54,859 nt of DNA from JAWBMQ01 sp038828875 (GTDB lineage: Archaea > Nanobdellota > Nanobdellia > Woesearchaeales > JAWBMQ01). The position numbers and the translations under genes are program-made. Shown piece after piece: positions 17,406-26,200 of the stretch. Within the stretch, counting starts at the first letter, position 1; each line of letters starts with the position of its first letter. The stretch spans positions 1-54,859 of the forward strand of contig JAWBMQ010000008.1 of the NCBI GenBank assembly GCA_038828875.1, in the 5' to 3' direction. The notes beneath the pieces are model-generated. The model was not told the DNA's origin, did no database searches, and saw only the letters and a list, made by a program, of their open reading frames with translations.

Positions 17406-17900
17406 ATGATTAATAATATGTGTCAATTATGTGATGTACAAAAAACTCCTGCATTGATTTATAACGATGGAAATTATGGTGGAACAATACTTACAAATGG
17501 AATCTCTAAGTTTCATTTTAAATTGTTTCCTCTTAAACACCAAGAATCTTTTGATAGGAATTTAGATATTTTTTTAGTAACTAAAAAAATTATTGAAAAT
17601 TTAATGATTTCTGCAAATACTGAAAATTACAATATTTTAATAAATTTAGGTTCTTCAGATCCGTTTCAACATCTATCAATAGATATTTTGCCAAGATTTG
17701 AAAATGATAATGTAATTTTAAAATGGATTCCAAATGAGCAAGAAAAGGAAAATCTTCTAGAAGTTTCAGAACTATTAAAAAATGCTTTTTCTGATTATGT
17801 TTTTAAAATTGAAGAAGAGAAAAAAGTTATAGAAAAAAAAGAAGAAACAAAAGTTTCTAAAAATAATGAAAAGTTTTTGTTTTGGAAAAAAGTTCCTTAA
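17406..17900 (+). CDS. HIT-like protein with degenerate histidine triad
   Basis: A 164-residue protein whose first 120 residues follow the HIT-family pattern: CQLCD near the N-terminus (the usual CxxC), FKLFPLKHQESFD (the proline-lysine-His strand), YNILINLGSSD (usual ynil-N-G) and FQHLSIDILPRFE where HIT proteins have HxHxH-xxPR. Only the first His of the triad remains; the second and third are Ser and Asp. HIT enzymes use the middle His as nucleophile on nucleoside phosphates, so this copy should not be a normal hydrolase and may only bind nucleotides. The C-terminal 40 residues are charged. The start could also be the ATG at 17418. Confidence 0.72.
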   Translation: MINNMCQLCDVQKTPALIYNDGNYGGTILTNGISKFHFKLFPLKHQESFDRNLDIFLVTKKIIENLMISANTENYNILINLGSSDPFQHLSIDILPRFENDNVILKWIPNEQEKENLLEVSELLKNAFSDYVFKIEEEKKVIEKKEETKVSKNNEKFLFWKKVP

Positions 17901-19210
17901 TATTGTTGTTTATACTTTTGAGCTAATTTAGTTATTTCGTTTTTTATATTTTCGTTTATATTTTTATCATTACTTTCAAGATAAATTCTTATTTTATCTT
18001 CTGTGTTGCTTTTTCTAGCATTAATCCAAAAATTTTTTGTTCTTATGAAAATTCCATCTATCTCTTTTATTTCTATTGCATTTTTAGAATATTGTTTTTT
18101 TAATTCTATAAGAAAGTTATCCTTATTTTTTATTTCAATGGTGAATTCTTCTTTAAAATACTTTAAAAATGGTTGAACAAGTTCTTCTAAAGTTTTATTT
18201 TCATAATCAAGAATGCTTAAAACTTTTAGTGCAGTGAAAATCCCTGAATCAAAGTAATAAAAATCTCTGAAAAAGAAATGCCCACTCACTTCTGCTCCAA
18301 AGCTTATACTTTTGCTTTCCATAACTTCTTTTATATGATTTCTTCCAACTTTAGTTTCAATTAATTTTATATTTTCGGTTTTAGCTACCTCTCTTACGAT
18401 ATCACTAACATTTAAAGTAACTACTGCTTCTCTAAACTTATAATATTTCATTAACAAAGCAATGATTATGTCATTTTGAACAATTCTTCCAGTTTCAGTA
18501 ACAAATCTAACTCTATCAGAATCTCCATCAAAAGCAATACCAATTTTTTTAAGATTTATACACAATTCTTTCAATTCTTTCAAGTTCTCATCATTACTTG
18601 GATCCGGAGTTATAGGAAAATCATGCATAGGAACGAAATGTAATGGAATAACATTAACAAAAGAGCTTAAAATCTTTCCATCTAAAAAAGCAGTACCATG
18701 CATTGCATCTACTATGATTGTTTGTTTCATTTTTTTAAAGAATATTTTCAAAAATTTAGTGTAATCATTTAAAATATCAAATTTTTCCAACATTTCTAAG
18801 TTGTTGTTAATATTATCATTTATTGTTTCATGTTTTTTTATTATTTCTAAAAGTTCAGTTTTAGCTATATTCTTTCCATCTTTTAATATCTTCATTCCGT
18901 TGTATTCAGAAGGATTATGACTAGCCGTGATCATAATTCCAAGATCTGCTTTCAATTGTACATTTGCAAAGTAAAACATAGGAGTGGTTGAAATTCCTAA
19001 ATAAAATATTCTTGAATTATTTTTTAGAATATTAATTAGTAAATTAGCAATTTCACTACTTCCATTTCTGGTGTCTTTTGCAATAATTACATTTCTAGGT
19101 TTTAGTTCTTTGGATAATGAATTTGCTATCAGTTTAATATCTTCTAAATTCCATTCAGTTAACCATTTTCCTCTAATATCATATTCTTTTATTATGTCGT
19201 AATTCATCAT
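17897..19210 (-). CDS. Phosphomannomutase/phosphoglucomutase
   Basis: A 437-residue alpha-D-phosphohexomutase. In order it shows IIKEYDIRGKW (N-terminal phosphate-binding motif), MITASHNPSEYNGMK with the phosphorylated Ser, FDGDSDRVRF (metal loop) and GAEVSGHFFFRD (sugar-binding loop). These give mannose- or glucose-1-phosphate for glycan or nucleotide-sugar synthesis. It is the last gene of a three-gene minus-strand unit: phosphoesterase, DUF89 protein, then this gene, joined to DUF89 by an ATGA overlap. Two adjacent ATGs (19210, 19207) are equally possible. Its stop overlaps the 3' end of the HIT-like gene by four bases. Confidence 0.92.
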   Translation of the reverse strand: MMNYDIIKEYDIRGKWLTEWNLEDIKLIANSLSKELKPRNVIIAKDTRNGSSEIANLLINILKNNSRIFYLGISTTPMFYFANVQLKADLGIMITASHNPSEYNGMKILKDGKNIAKTELLEIIKKHETINDNINNNLEMLEKFDILNDYTKFLKIFFKKMKQTIIVDAMHGTAFLDGKILSSFVNVIPLHFVPMHDFPITPDPSNDENLKELKELCINLKKIGIAFDGDSDRVRFVTETGRIVQNDIIIALLMKYYKFREAVVTLNVSDIVREVAKTENIKLIETKVGRNHIKEVMESKSISFGAEVSGHFFFRDFYYFDSGIFTALKVLSILDYENKTLEELVQPFLKYFKEEFTIEIKNKDNFLIELKKQYSKNAIEIKEIDGIFIRTKNFWINARKSNTEDKIRIYLESNDKNINENIKNEITKLAQKYKQQY

Positions 19211-20043
19211 GAATTTAGTAATTTTATAATTCCTTTTCCAGGAGTAATGTTCAATTCTTTAGCTACAACTTCACATTTTGCTATTAGTGCAATTATTATT
19301 TTAGCTCGTTTAAATTTAAATTCACTTAGAATTTCATAATTTGCTTGTCCTTTAGAGATGACATAATCAAAATTGTTATCAATAAAATCTTTCAAATCTT
19401 TAATTTTTATTGCTTCTTTGCTTTTTGAATTTCCATAAATATCTAAAGGAATTATTTCTGAGATTTTTTTAAATTGTTGAATTAAATTGTATTCTTTCAA
19501 ATCATCAATTGTAACATCATTTATAAAATCGTGTTGTCTAGGCATTATTGTTATTTTTATTTCTTTATTCTTTAGTTTCAATTTTTTTAAGAAAAGTAGA
19601 TCAACTGCTATTTCAGAACAATTATCTAAAAGATATAATAAGTTTCCAGAAGTTTTTTCTAATTCTGAAATATCGAACATAGTTTCAATAAGATTTATTT
19701 CTTCTTTCCATTTTTCTTTGAAATTTGGACTAGAGTAATCATAAACATTTAAAGCAGTAGCAATTTTTAATAAATGAAGTAAATCATTTTCATAAGATAA
19801 TTTTTCTGCAATTTCTTTGCTAAAATTTATTTCATTTTCTTTTGCCTTTTTGAAAAAATCAATAACTACTTTGTTTTTATAAACAATTCTAGCTAAATCT
19901 ACTGGAGTGTCGTTGAACAAATTTTTGTATTTTGCAGCAAATTTAAACAATTCCATGAAGATTTGTTGCTTTTCTTTTTCTGAAATCATCAATCTAGATA
20001 TTTGATTTCCTAAACATTCGAAACAGTTGCTTATTAACTTCAT
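19207..20043 (-). CDS. DUF89 metal-dependent phosphatase-like protein
   Basis: A 278-residue protein of the DUF89/ARMT1-like group. NCFECLGNQ near the N-terminus matches the archaeal version's Cys pattern. LLDNCSEIAVDLLFL (about residues 140-154) is the metal-binding DN-EI-D motif, and ISKGQANYEIL is the second conserved block. DUF89 proteins are cobalt/manganese phosphatases proposed to clear damaged phosphometabolites such as fructose 1-phosphate derivatives. Linkage to a phosphohexomutase fits a sugar-phosphate housekeeping role, which is inferred. The ATG at 20043 has a GGTGA site five bases upstream, so it is preferred over the GTG at 20052. Confidence 0.83.
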   Translation of the reverse strand: MKLISNCFECLGNQISRLMISEKEKQQIFMELFKFAAKYKNLFNDTPVDLARIVYKNKVVIDFFKKAKENEINFSKEIAEKLSYENDLLHLLKIATALNVYDYSSPNFKEKWKEEINLIETMFDISELEKTSGNLLYLLDNCSEIAVDLLFLKKLKLKNKEIKITIMPRQHDFINDVTIDDLKEYNLIQQFKKISEIIPLDIYGNSKSKEAIKIKDLKDFIDNNFDYVISKGQANYEILSEFKFKRAKIIIALIAKCEVVAKELNITPGKGIIKLLNS

Positions 20044-20052
20044 AATTTTCAC

Positions 20053-20550
20053 CTAATTCAATTCAATTATTTTTGCTTCTAAATTTTTTAAATCTAAAAT
20101 TGCAAAACTGTGTTTTATTTTGGAATTATAAAATGAACCTGGATTGATTATGAGTTTTTCTTTTCCATTTTGTTCAAATTTTTCAATTTTACTTTCATGA
20201 GTATGACCATAGCAAATAACATCTACATCAAGTTTCATAGCTGCAAAAAGAATTGCTGGATTATTTCCATGATACATTGCAATCTTTCTATTTTCTAGTT
20301 CAATAACAGCAAAATCGTTTAAAAAAATTCCACCAATTGCTTCTAAATTCTTTTTTATGTTTATTAAATCACCATCGCAATTTCCTCTTACAAAATAAAC
20401 CTTAAATCCATTAAAGAAATTTATAGTTGCAGGAGCAACAAGATCTCCACAATGTAATATTGTTTTAATGTCTTCCTGCTTGCAAATTTCCAAAGCTTTT
20501 TCTATAAGCTTCACATTGTCATGGCTATCTGAAAATATGGCGATTTTCAT
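20053..20550 (-). CDS. MJ0936/YfcE-type phosphodiesterase
   Basis: A 165-residue calcineurin-like phosphoesterase. All metal-binding blocks are present: FSDSHDN at the start, HCGDLVAP, VRGNCDGD, MYHGNN, YGHTHES and INPGSFYNS. The family (COG0622) hydrolyses phosphodiesters, including 2',3'-cAMP in some members, with Mn or Ni; the physiological substrate is usually unknown. It is the first gene of the operon with DUF89 and the phosphohexomutase; its stop is only nine bases from the DUF89 ATG. It is divergent from the RDD protein. Confidence 0.9.
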   Translation of the reverse strand: MKIAIFSDSHDNVKLIEKALEICKQEDIKTILHCGDLVAPATINFFNGFKVYFVRGNCDGDLINIKKNLEAIGGIFLNDFAVIELENRKIAMYHGNNPAILFAAMKLDVDVICYGHTHESKIEKFEQNGKEKLIINPGSFYNSKIKHSFAILDLKNLEAKIIELN

Positions 20551-20647
20551 GATATTTTTTATTTGTTATTTCTTATTTATAAATTATTTTCTATTTTTTG
20601 ACTCTATGTTCATAAAATATATAAATGAAAATTACTATGCAAAACAT

Positions 20648-21133
20648 ATGGCTAAAGAATTAAAGATAGTTCCTTTTGCAATTGTAGTAAAAAGGCCATC
20701 TCCATTTAAAAAATTGTTAGCTTTTTTAATAGATCTATTGCTAATTTTGTATGTTTTTGCTGCTGATTTGCTTTTAGGATTGTCAAATTATGCTGTTTCT
20801 TTAAACTTTGGTAGTTTTGTTAATAATTCATTTTTGTACTTTTTAACTTTAAAATCTGCAATAATTTTGACTTTGATCTCATTTACGTATTTTTTTATTA
20901 TGGATTACTTAGTTGGAAAAACAGTAGGAGAATTTTTTATGGGGATTGGGAAGATAAATGAAAGTTTTTATTCCTCATTTAGTTATGCTTTATTTTATGG
21001 CTTATTTTTTATTTTTCCTTGGTTTTTGATTGCTGAAATAATATCCAATCTATCTAATTTCAGTATTGTAGAATTTGTTACAGGGAAAAAATATATAGAA
21101 TTTTCAGTTCAACAAGAGAAATATCTCCTATAA
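20648..21133 (+). CDS. RDD-domain membrane protein
   Basis: A 161-residue membrane protein with three to four hydrophobic helices. PFKKLLAFLIDLLLILYV and DYLVGKTVGEFFMGI are the two RDD-family signatures (Arg/Lys-Asp-Asp pattern around a transmembrane helix). The role of RDD proteins is mostly unknown; some are Na+/H+ antiporters. Longer in-frame starts exist at 20468 and 20606, but a TATA-like box at about 20614-20625 places transcription start close to the ATG at 20648 (MAKELKIVPF), so I use that one. It is followed two bases later by a small anchored protein. Confidence 0.72.
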   Translation: MAKELKIVPFAIVVKRPSPFKKLLAFLIDLLLILYVFAADLLLGLSNYAVSLNFGSFVNNSFLYFLTLKSAIILTLISFTYFFIMDYLVGKTVGEFFMGIGKINESFYSSFSYALFYGLFFIFPWFLIAEIISNLSNFSIVEFVTGKKYIEFSVQQEKYLL

Positions 21134-21135
21134 AA

Positions 21136-21555
21136 ATGAAAATCTATCTTACTATTGGTTTAATTTTCTTTGGAATTTTGTTTGTTATTTATGTCTATCA
21201 ACATACAACGCCTACGGGAATGTTTTATTCTGTGAAAGATCTCGAAGAGTTAGATTTTTTAGGATATTATAAGTGTTACAATCCTATTCTTGAAGACGAT
21301 GAATATGTTTCTTTTATTAATAAATCAGTTAGAAAATATGAAATAACTTTCTATTGTGATGTTTATTGTGAAACAATAGCAAGTATTTTTGATACAAATG
21401 CTAAGAATTTAATTATTAAAGATGAAAATGAACAATTAGGTTGTTTATGTATTTTAAATTCTAAAATACTTTGCGAGAATAAAAATATTTCTTCAGATGT
21501 TGAATTTTATTACAAACAAAAATTGAATGAAAAATTAAAGTATTCTAGGTGGTAA
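21136..21555 (+). CDS. Unrecognised small single-span protein
   Basis: A 139-residue protein with an N-terminal membrane segment (IYLTIGLIFFGILFVIYVY, residues 3-21) and a soluble domain with six cysteines, including two in CDVYC and two in CLCIL. Paired cysteines in what is probably an extracytoplasmic domain suggest disulfides, or a metal site. No family is recognised. It is tightly packed between the RDD gene (two bases) and YjbQ (one base), so it belongs to the same transcript. Confidence 0.55.
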   Translation: MKIYLTIGLIFFGILFVIYVYQHTTPTGMFYSVKDLEELDFLGYYKCYNPILEDDEYVSFINKSVRKYEITFYCDVYCETIASIFDTNAKNLIIKDENEQLGCLCILNSKILCENKNISSDVEFYYKQKLNEKLKYSRW

Positions 21556-21556
21556 T

Positions 21557-21970
21557 ATGAAAACCTATAGAAAAGAATTATCCTTCAATACTTCTAAAAG
21601 AATTGAGTTTATTAGGATAACAGATTTAATCGAAGAAATTGTTCATGAATCAGGTATTAAAGAAGGCATTTGTTTGATAAATTCAATGCATATAACCTCT
21701 TCAGTATTTATAAACGATGCAGAATCAGGATTACACAAAGATTTTTTAAACTTTTTAGAAAAATTAAGTCCAAAAGATGGGCATTATTTTCATAATTTAA
21801 CCGGAGAAGATAATGGATATGCACATATTTGGAGAACTGTTTTTGGTAGAGAGGTTGTAGTAGCAATAACTAATGGCAATCTTGATCTAGGTCCATGGGA
21901 AGAAATTTTCTACGGAGAATTTGATGGTCAAAGGAGAAAACGGGTTTTAGTAAAAATAATTGGAGAATGA
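21557..21970 (+). CDS. YjbQ/UPF0047 family protein
   Basis: A 137-residue protein covering the whole UPF0047 domain: GICLINSMHITSSVFINDAESGLHKDF, YFHNLTGEDNGYAHIWRTVFGREVV and ITNGNLDLGPWEEIFYGEFDGQR. Conserved His, Asn and Glu residues form the active-site cavity. Some members have thiamine-phosphate synthase-like activity in genetic tests, but the real substrate is not settled. It is the third gene of the RDD operon with a GGTGG site, and convergent with UMP kinase by direct abutment at 21970/21971. Confidence 0.9.
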   Translation: MKTYRKELSFNTSKRIEFIRITDLIEEIVHESGIKEGICLINSMHITSSVFINDAESGLHKDFLNFLEKLSPKDGHYFHNLTGEDNGYAHIWRTVFGREVVVAITNGNLDLGPWEEIFYGEFDGQRRKRVLVKIIGE

Positions 21971-22636
21971 TTATCTTATTAAAGTTCCAATCATTTCTTT
22001 GTTTTTAACAAATTTTTCAAAATTTTCAAGATTAGTTATGAAAACTTTAATTTTTGATGTTTTACAAAGAAATGCTGCTGAATTGTCAAAAGGTACATTT
22101 TTTCCTGGAATCCAAGAATCATCGAACATTTCTAAGTATTCGTTCCATGTTAATTCTTTTATGAGTTTAGCATCTAAATGTTTTGTTGGATCTTTCGTGA
22201 AGATTCCTCCTACTTTAGTGATGTTAATTATGAAATCTTCTTTCATCTGCTTTGCAATATATGCTGTAACATAATCAGTGCTAAATCCTGGTTTCCAGCC
22301 AGAACAAATGGTTTTCTTTCTTTTTTTCATTATAGAAATTGCTTTTTTCATCGAACTTTTGCTTGGATGTACTGCTTCTAGGTTGCTTAGTAAACTGATT
22401 AATTCAGCATTCATTATTGTTGCTAAGATTCCTAGATCATCCAATTTATGTTTTATTTTTTCAAAATCTCTTTTTTCGGAGATTATGGTATTAATATATT
22501 GTCTCGCCAAAGAACCGCCACCTACCACAACTATTGTTCTTTCATCAATTTCTTTTAATGTTTTAACAAAATACTTTATTGCGTAAATGTCAATGCTACT
22601 GGGAGTTACAACAGATCCGCCAAGAGAGATTATCAT
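21971..22636 (-). CDS. pyrH: UMP kinase, archaeal type
   Basis: A 221-residue amino-acid-kinase fold protein: MIISLGGSVVTPSSIDI (phosphate loop), VVVGGGSLARQYI, GWKPGFSTDYVTAYIAKQM (nucleotide site) and INITKVGGIFTKDPTKH. The pattern matches archaeal UMP kinase, which phosphorylates UMP to UDP with ATP; closely related archaeal kinases such as isopentenyl phosphate kinase lack this GW-PG-STD block. The ATG at 22636 (TAAAATG after the previous stop) is the natural start rather than the TTG at 22645. It is the second gene after the unrecognised protein at 22638. Confidence 0.88.
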   Translation of the reverse strand: MIISLGGSVVTPSSIDIYAIKYFVKTLKEIDERTIVVVGGGSLARQYINTIISEKRDFEKIKHKLDDLGILATIMNAELISLLSNLEAVHPSKSSMKKAISIMKKRKKTICSGWKPGFSTDYVTAYIAKQMKEDFIINITKVGGIFTKDPTKHLDAKLIKELTWNEYLEMFDDSWIPGKNVPFDNSAAFLCKTSKIKVFITNLENFEKFVKNKEMIGTLIR

Positions 22637-22637
22637 T

Positions 22638-23066
22638 TTACTCAATCATTGGAATATAATTCTTTATTTTATCTAAATACTTTTTTACATTTTTGGAATC
22701 TAAATCTTCTAAAAGATGTTTGTGAATTGGATAAATTGTTTCAATGATTGATTTTGGATTCAATATCCAAACCTTGTTTTTTTCTAGAAAATTTGGATTT
22801 TTTATGAGAAATTCTTCTGTTTGCTTAGTGAATGGAAAAACAAAAAAATCAGCAGAAATACTTTCGATATTTTCAAAATCAAAACATAAGCAAAATTTTC
22901 TATTCTTCAATGAATTTTTTTGAAATAAATTTTTTACTTCTTGAATTTCAGTATCAAATAAGATTTTATTGTTATCAATTTGAATAATTTCTAGCTTAAT
23001 TAAGCTTTGCAAATATTTATGCTCCAGATATCTTTTAAACCATTCAAAAATTGATTCTTTATCCAT
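22638..23066 (-). CDS. Unrecognised soluble protein upstream of UMP kinase
   Basis: A 142-residue soluble protein with no signal or membrane segment. It has alternating charged helices and two to three hydrophobic beta-strand-like stretches (RKFCLCFDFENI, DFFVFPF, KVWILNPKS). I recognise no family. Its stop is one base from the UMP kinase ATG, so they share a transcript. It is divergent from the giant surface-protein operon. Confidence 0.55.
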   Translation of the reverse strand: MDKESIFEWFKRYLEHKYLQSLIKLEIIQIDNNKILFDTEIQEVKNLFQKNSLKNRKFCLCFDFENIESISADFFVFPFTKQTEEFLIKNPNFLEKNKVWILNPKSIIETIYPIHKHLLEDLDSKNVKKYLDKIKNYIPMIE

Positions 23067-23129
23067 AAGTATTATGAAACATAGATTATTTAAATAGTTT
23101 TTTATAATATTTTTCGCTATTTTTACTTG

Positions 23130-23200
23130 TTAGTGATTATAAATCTTTAAATAATTTTACTTCGAGTAGTATAAACAAGCTGTTTTTTTGAGGGAAAATC
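23130..23200 (+). promoter_or_regulatory. Promoter and ribosome site of the giant-protein operon
   Basis: A TATA-like GATTATAAATC (about 23135-23145) and a second AT box (CTTTAAATAA) precede a leader of roughly 35 bases. A GAGGG Shine-Dalgarno sequence at 23190-23194 lies six bases before the ATG. Unlike many first genes here this operon is not leaderless, suggesting strong, SD-driven translation. Confidence 0.45.
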
Positions 23201-26200
23201 ATGAAAAAAAGGCTTTTTGTTGAAATTATATTGATTTTATTCATTTTTGCTCTTTTCAATTCTGTTTTAGCTTGTAATTATGAATATCGTTCGGGTAGTG
23301 GAACCATTAAAATTCAAAATATTTATGTTACTAATCCTGAGATTAATAGACTTATTGTCAAGAAAATTAGTGATAGTAATTATAATATTTATACAAACTC
23401 ATATACAAATCAAATCCATGAACTTTATATTCAACTAACTCCTGATTCTAATTTTGAACCTGATCCAAATGAATTTAATATTAAAAAGGGAAGTGATAAT
23501 AGTGTATTATCAATTTCTTCAAAAACTATTGTTGCTGATAAATTGATTAGATTATCTAATATCCCTTTATCAAGTGAATCTGTTATTTATCTTTATTATA
23601 AAGATCAATGTATGATTCAGTTTAACAATAATCTCGATACTTCAGTAGACCCAGTTTATATTGCTGGTTTTTATTATGATGATGTTTCTAACTTGTACGT
23701 TAATTTTTCTTCAAATGATCCTTCAGGTATAAGTATTGTAAGATTACAAATAGGTTCTAATTATTATTCACCAGTCTCTTTCAATTCTTTAGGTTCTAAT
23801 ATTTATGAAGGAGTTTATAATTATCAAATACCTCCAGGAATTTCAGAAGATGTTAATGTTAAAATAAGTGAAATAAAAGATGGAATTGGAAATCTTGCTT
23901 CATCAAGTGCTTCATTTTTGTTAAGTGTTGATAAGAAAGCGCCAGAAATAAAGCAAGTTATAGTTAAATATAATGGTAATTCAATAATAAGATTAAGAGA
24001 AGGGAGTGGTACAGTAAACTTAAATGTTCAAATAAAGTTTGATGAGCGTTCTTTGCCGCTGAATGTTACTTTGAAATCTGGTGAATTGATTTTGAATAAA
24101 GCAGATTGTGGAACTTTTTGCACTTTTGATTTACCTTATGATTTAACTGGAAAATCTAACGGAAATTATTCTGAAACAATATTTATAGACGCGTATGATG
24201 ACAAAGGGAATGGTCCTACTAGTAGAGATCATACTTTTAATGTTGAAATTTTAGAATTATTAGCAGATATCGTTAGTTTAAAAGCAGAAGGACGTGATGT
24301 AAGTTGTATTTTATACCGCAATAAATCTGGAATCATTTATTTAAACGATTCCTGTGAATTTTCTCCAGGAGATTTTTTAACCTTCAATAATTTAAACATT
24401 CAACCAAATTATGTTAAATTGAGAGGTTATTCTACAGAAGGAGAATCTAGGACTTTTGCAACTTTAGATAATACCAATTATTTTGCAATAAAATTAAATA
24501 GTGCTGTTGAGTATACTAAAAATGCGGTAGATGTTACTTTAGAAGATTCATCTACCTCTAAAAGAATAACAAAAACTCTTTTTGCAGCTTTTTCAAATCA
24601 AGGAAGAAATAGAGATATTTTTTCTAACGGCTTCTTTTCTATTGAAAAAATTGTTCTAGATATGAAGTATAATTATGCAGGGACTACTTATGAATTTAAG
24701 AGAGTTATTACGAATAAATCTCAAGATGTGTATATTTGGAAAGATATGAATATTGCTATAGAAGTTTTTGGTAAAGGTACTTGTTTATTAAATTCTAACT
24801 TTTATATGAAAGATCTTGCAGGAATTACAACTAATGTGAATGATAGAAGATTATTGGAGTTTACAAGAGATGGGGAAAAATTTAGTTCATCCTTTAATTT
24901 TGATAAAACATCATATGGTGGTACTTTTTATCCAAAAGCTTATATTGAAGGAGATTGTGGTAATGTTGAAATTCCTGCTCTTTTACGATTTAGCATTGTT
25001 ACTTTCAAGGAAGAGTATCTTAGAAAGCCAGAAATAAAAAATGTTACATTAAAAATTAGAAAAGGAAGCATGTTTAAAAATATTAGTGAAGTTGCAATTC
25101 CTGATGTTAATTTATCTGATAATCCCATCCCTTTGAATTTGTCTTTTAAAATTAATTCTACTAATGCACCCATTCAGATTCTTGTAAAATCAATTATTGG
25201 ATATAATATTACGGAATATGATCTTATTGAATGTACAAATAATTGTGAAAATTTTGAACATAGTTTAAATGTTTATTTTAATCCTGCAGATCTTAAGGAT
25301 TTGTCAGATAAGAAAATCAAGATTGTCATTGAAGCTTATGATAAGTTTGGGAATAAAAATTCTGGAGAGTATGACTTCAGAGTAAATTTAGGAAATGAAT
25401 ATTATATTATAGATATTTTAGATGGTTCAAATACTCATTCTTGTGGAAAATATGTTTTATTGAATAATGGCTTAGCAGGATTTTTAAAAAATGATGGATT
25501 AATTTTGTTGAATAAATCTTGTTTATATAATGAAGGAAATTTCTTTAATTTTACAGCAGTTCTTCCTGATTTAAGTTATTTTGGTATTGATCTTAGTATT
25601 AAAAATTATACTACAAATGGTACGACCTATGTTTCTTCAAATAATTTTGTTCAGATTTATGTGAATAATCTTTCAAATTTACAAAATAATTATGTAAATG
25701 TTAGTATTACTGATTCTCTTGGAAATGTTGTCAATCAAACTGTTTATCTTTTAGAATCTAAAGTAAATGATATTTCGTCTATTTATAATACATCTTATTT
25801 TGCAATAAACGATATTTATGTTAAAGTTGAAGAAGAGTATGGTAGTTTAGATGATGAATTTGTTATAAGAAGCATTAATGAATTATCAACTCCAATCTCT
25901 ATGTGGAATGGAACTCGTCTTTCTATTTATGTTAATGCAACAGGAAGATGTTTAGAATTTTCTCGTTTGAAAATAAATTTTTCTTCTCTTAAATTACAAA
26001 ATCAAGATCCAATTGAAGGTGTAAGATCAATAGCTTCTTCATTTATAAATTCAATATATGGATTTAATTTTATTAATATTTTAGTCAGTAAAAATACAAA
26101 TGAAAACGTTATTTTAAAACTAAAAATCGAAGGATTATGTGGAGATTATGAATTTGATATTCTTAATATTTCATTAAGAATTTTGAATGATACCTTAGAT

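Noticed and set aside
20468..20647. Longer RDD-protein starts at 20468 and 20606
   Set aside because: The first overlaps the divergent phosphoesterase gene and both lie upstream of or at the TATA-like box near 20614-20625; family similarity begins after 20648.
24840..25173. Short frames on both strands inside the giant surface-protein gene
   Set aside because: They overlap a continuous 1852-codon frame with signal peptide and internal duplication; low-complexity shadows.
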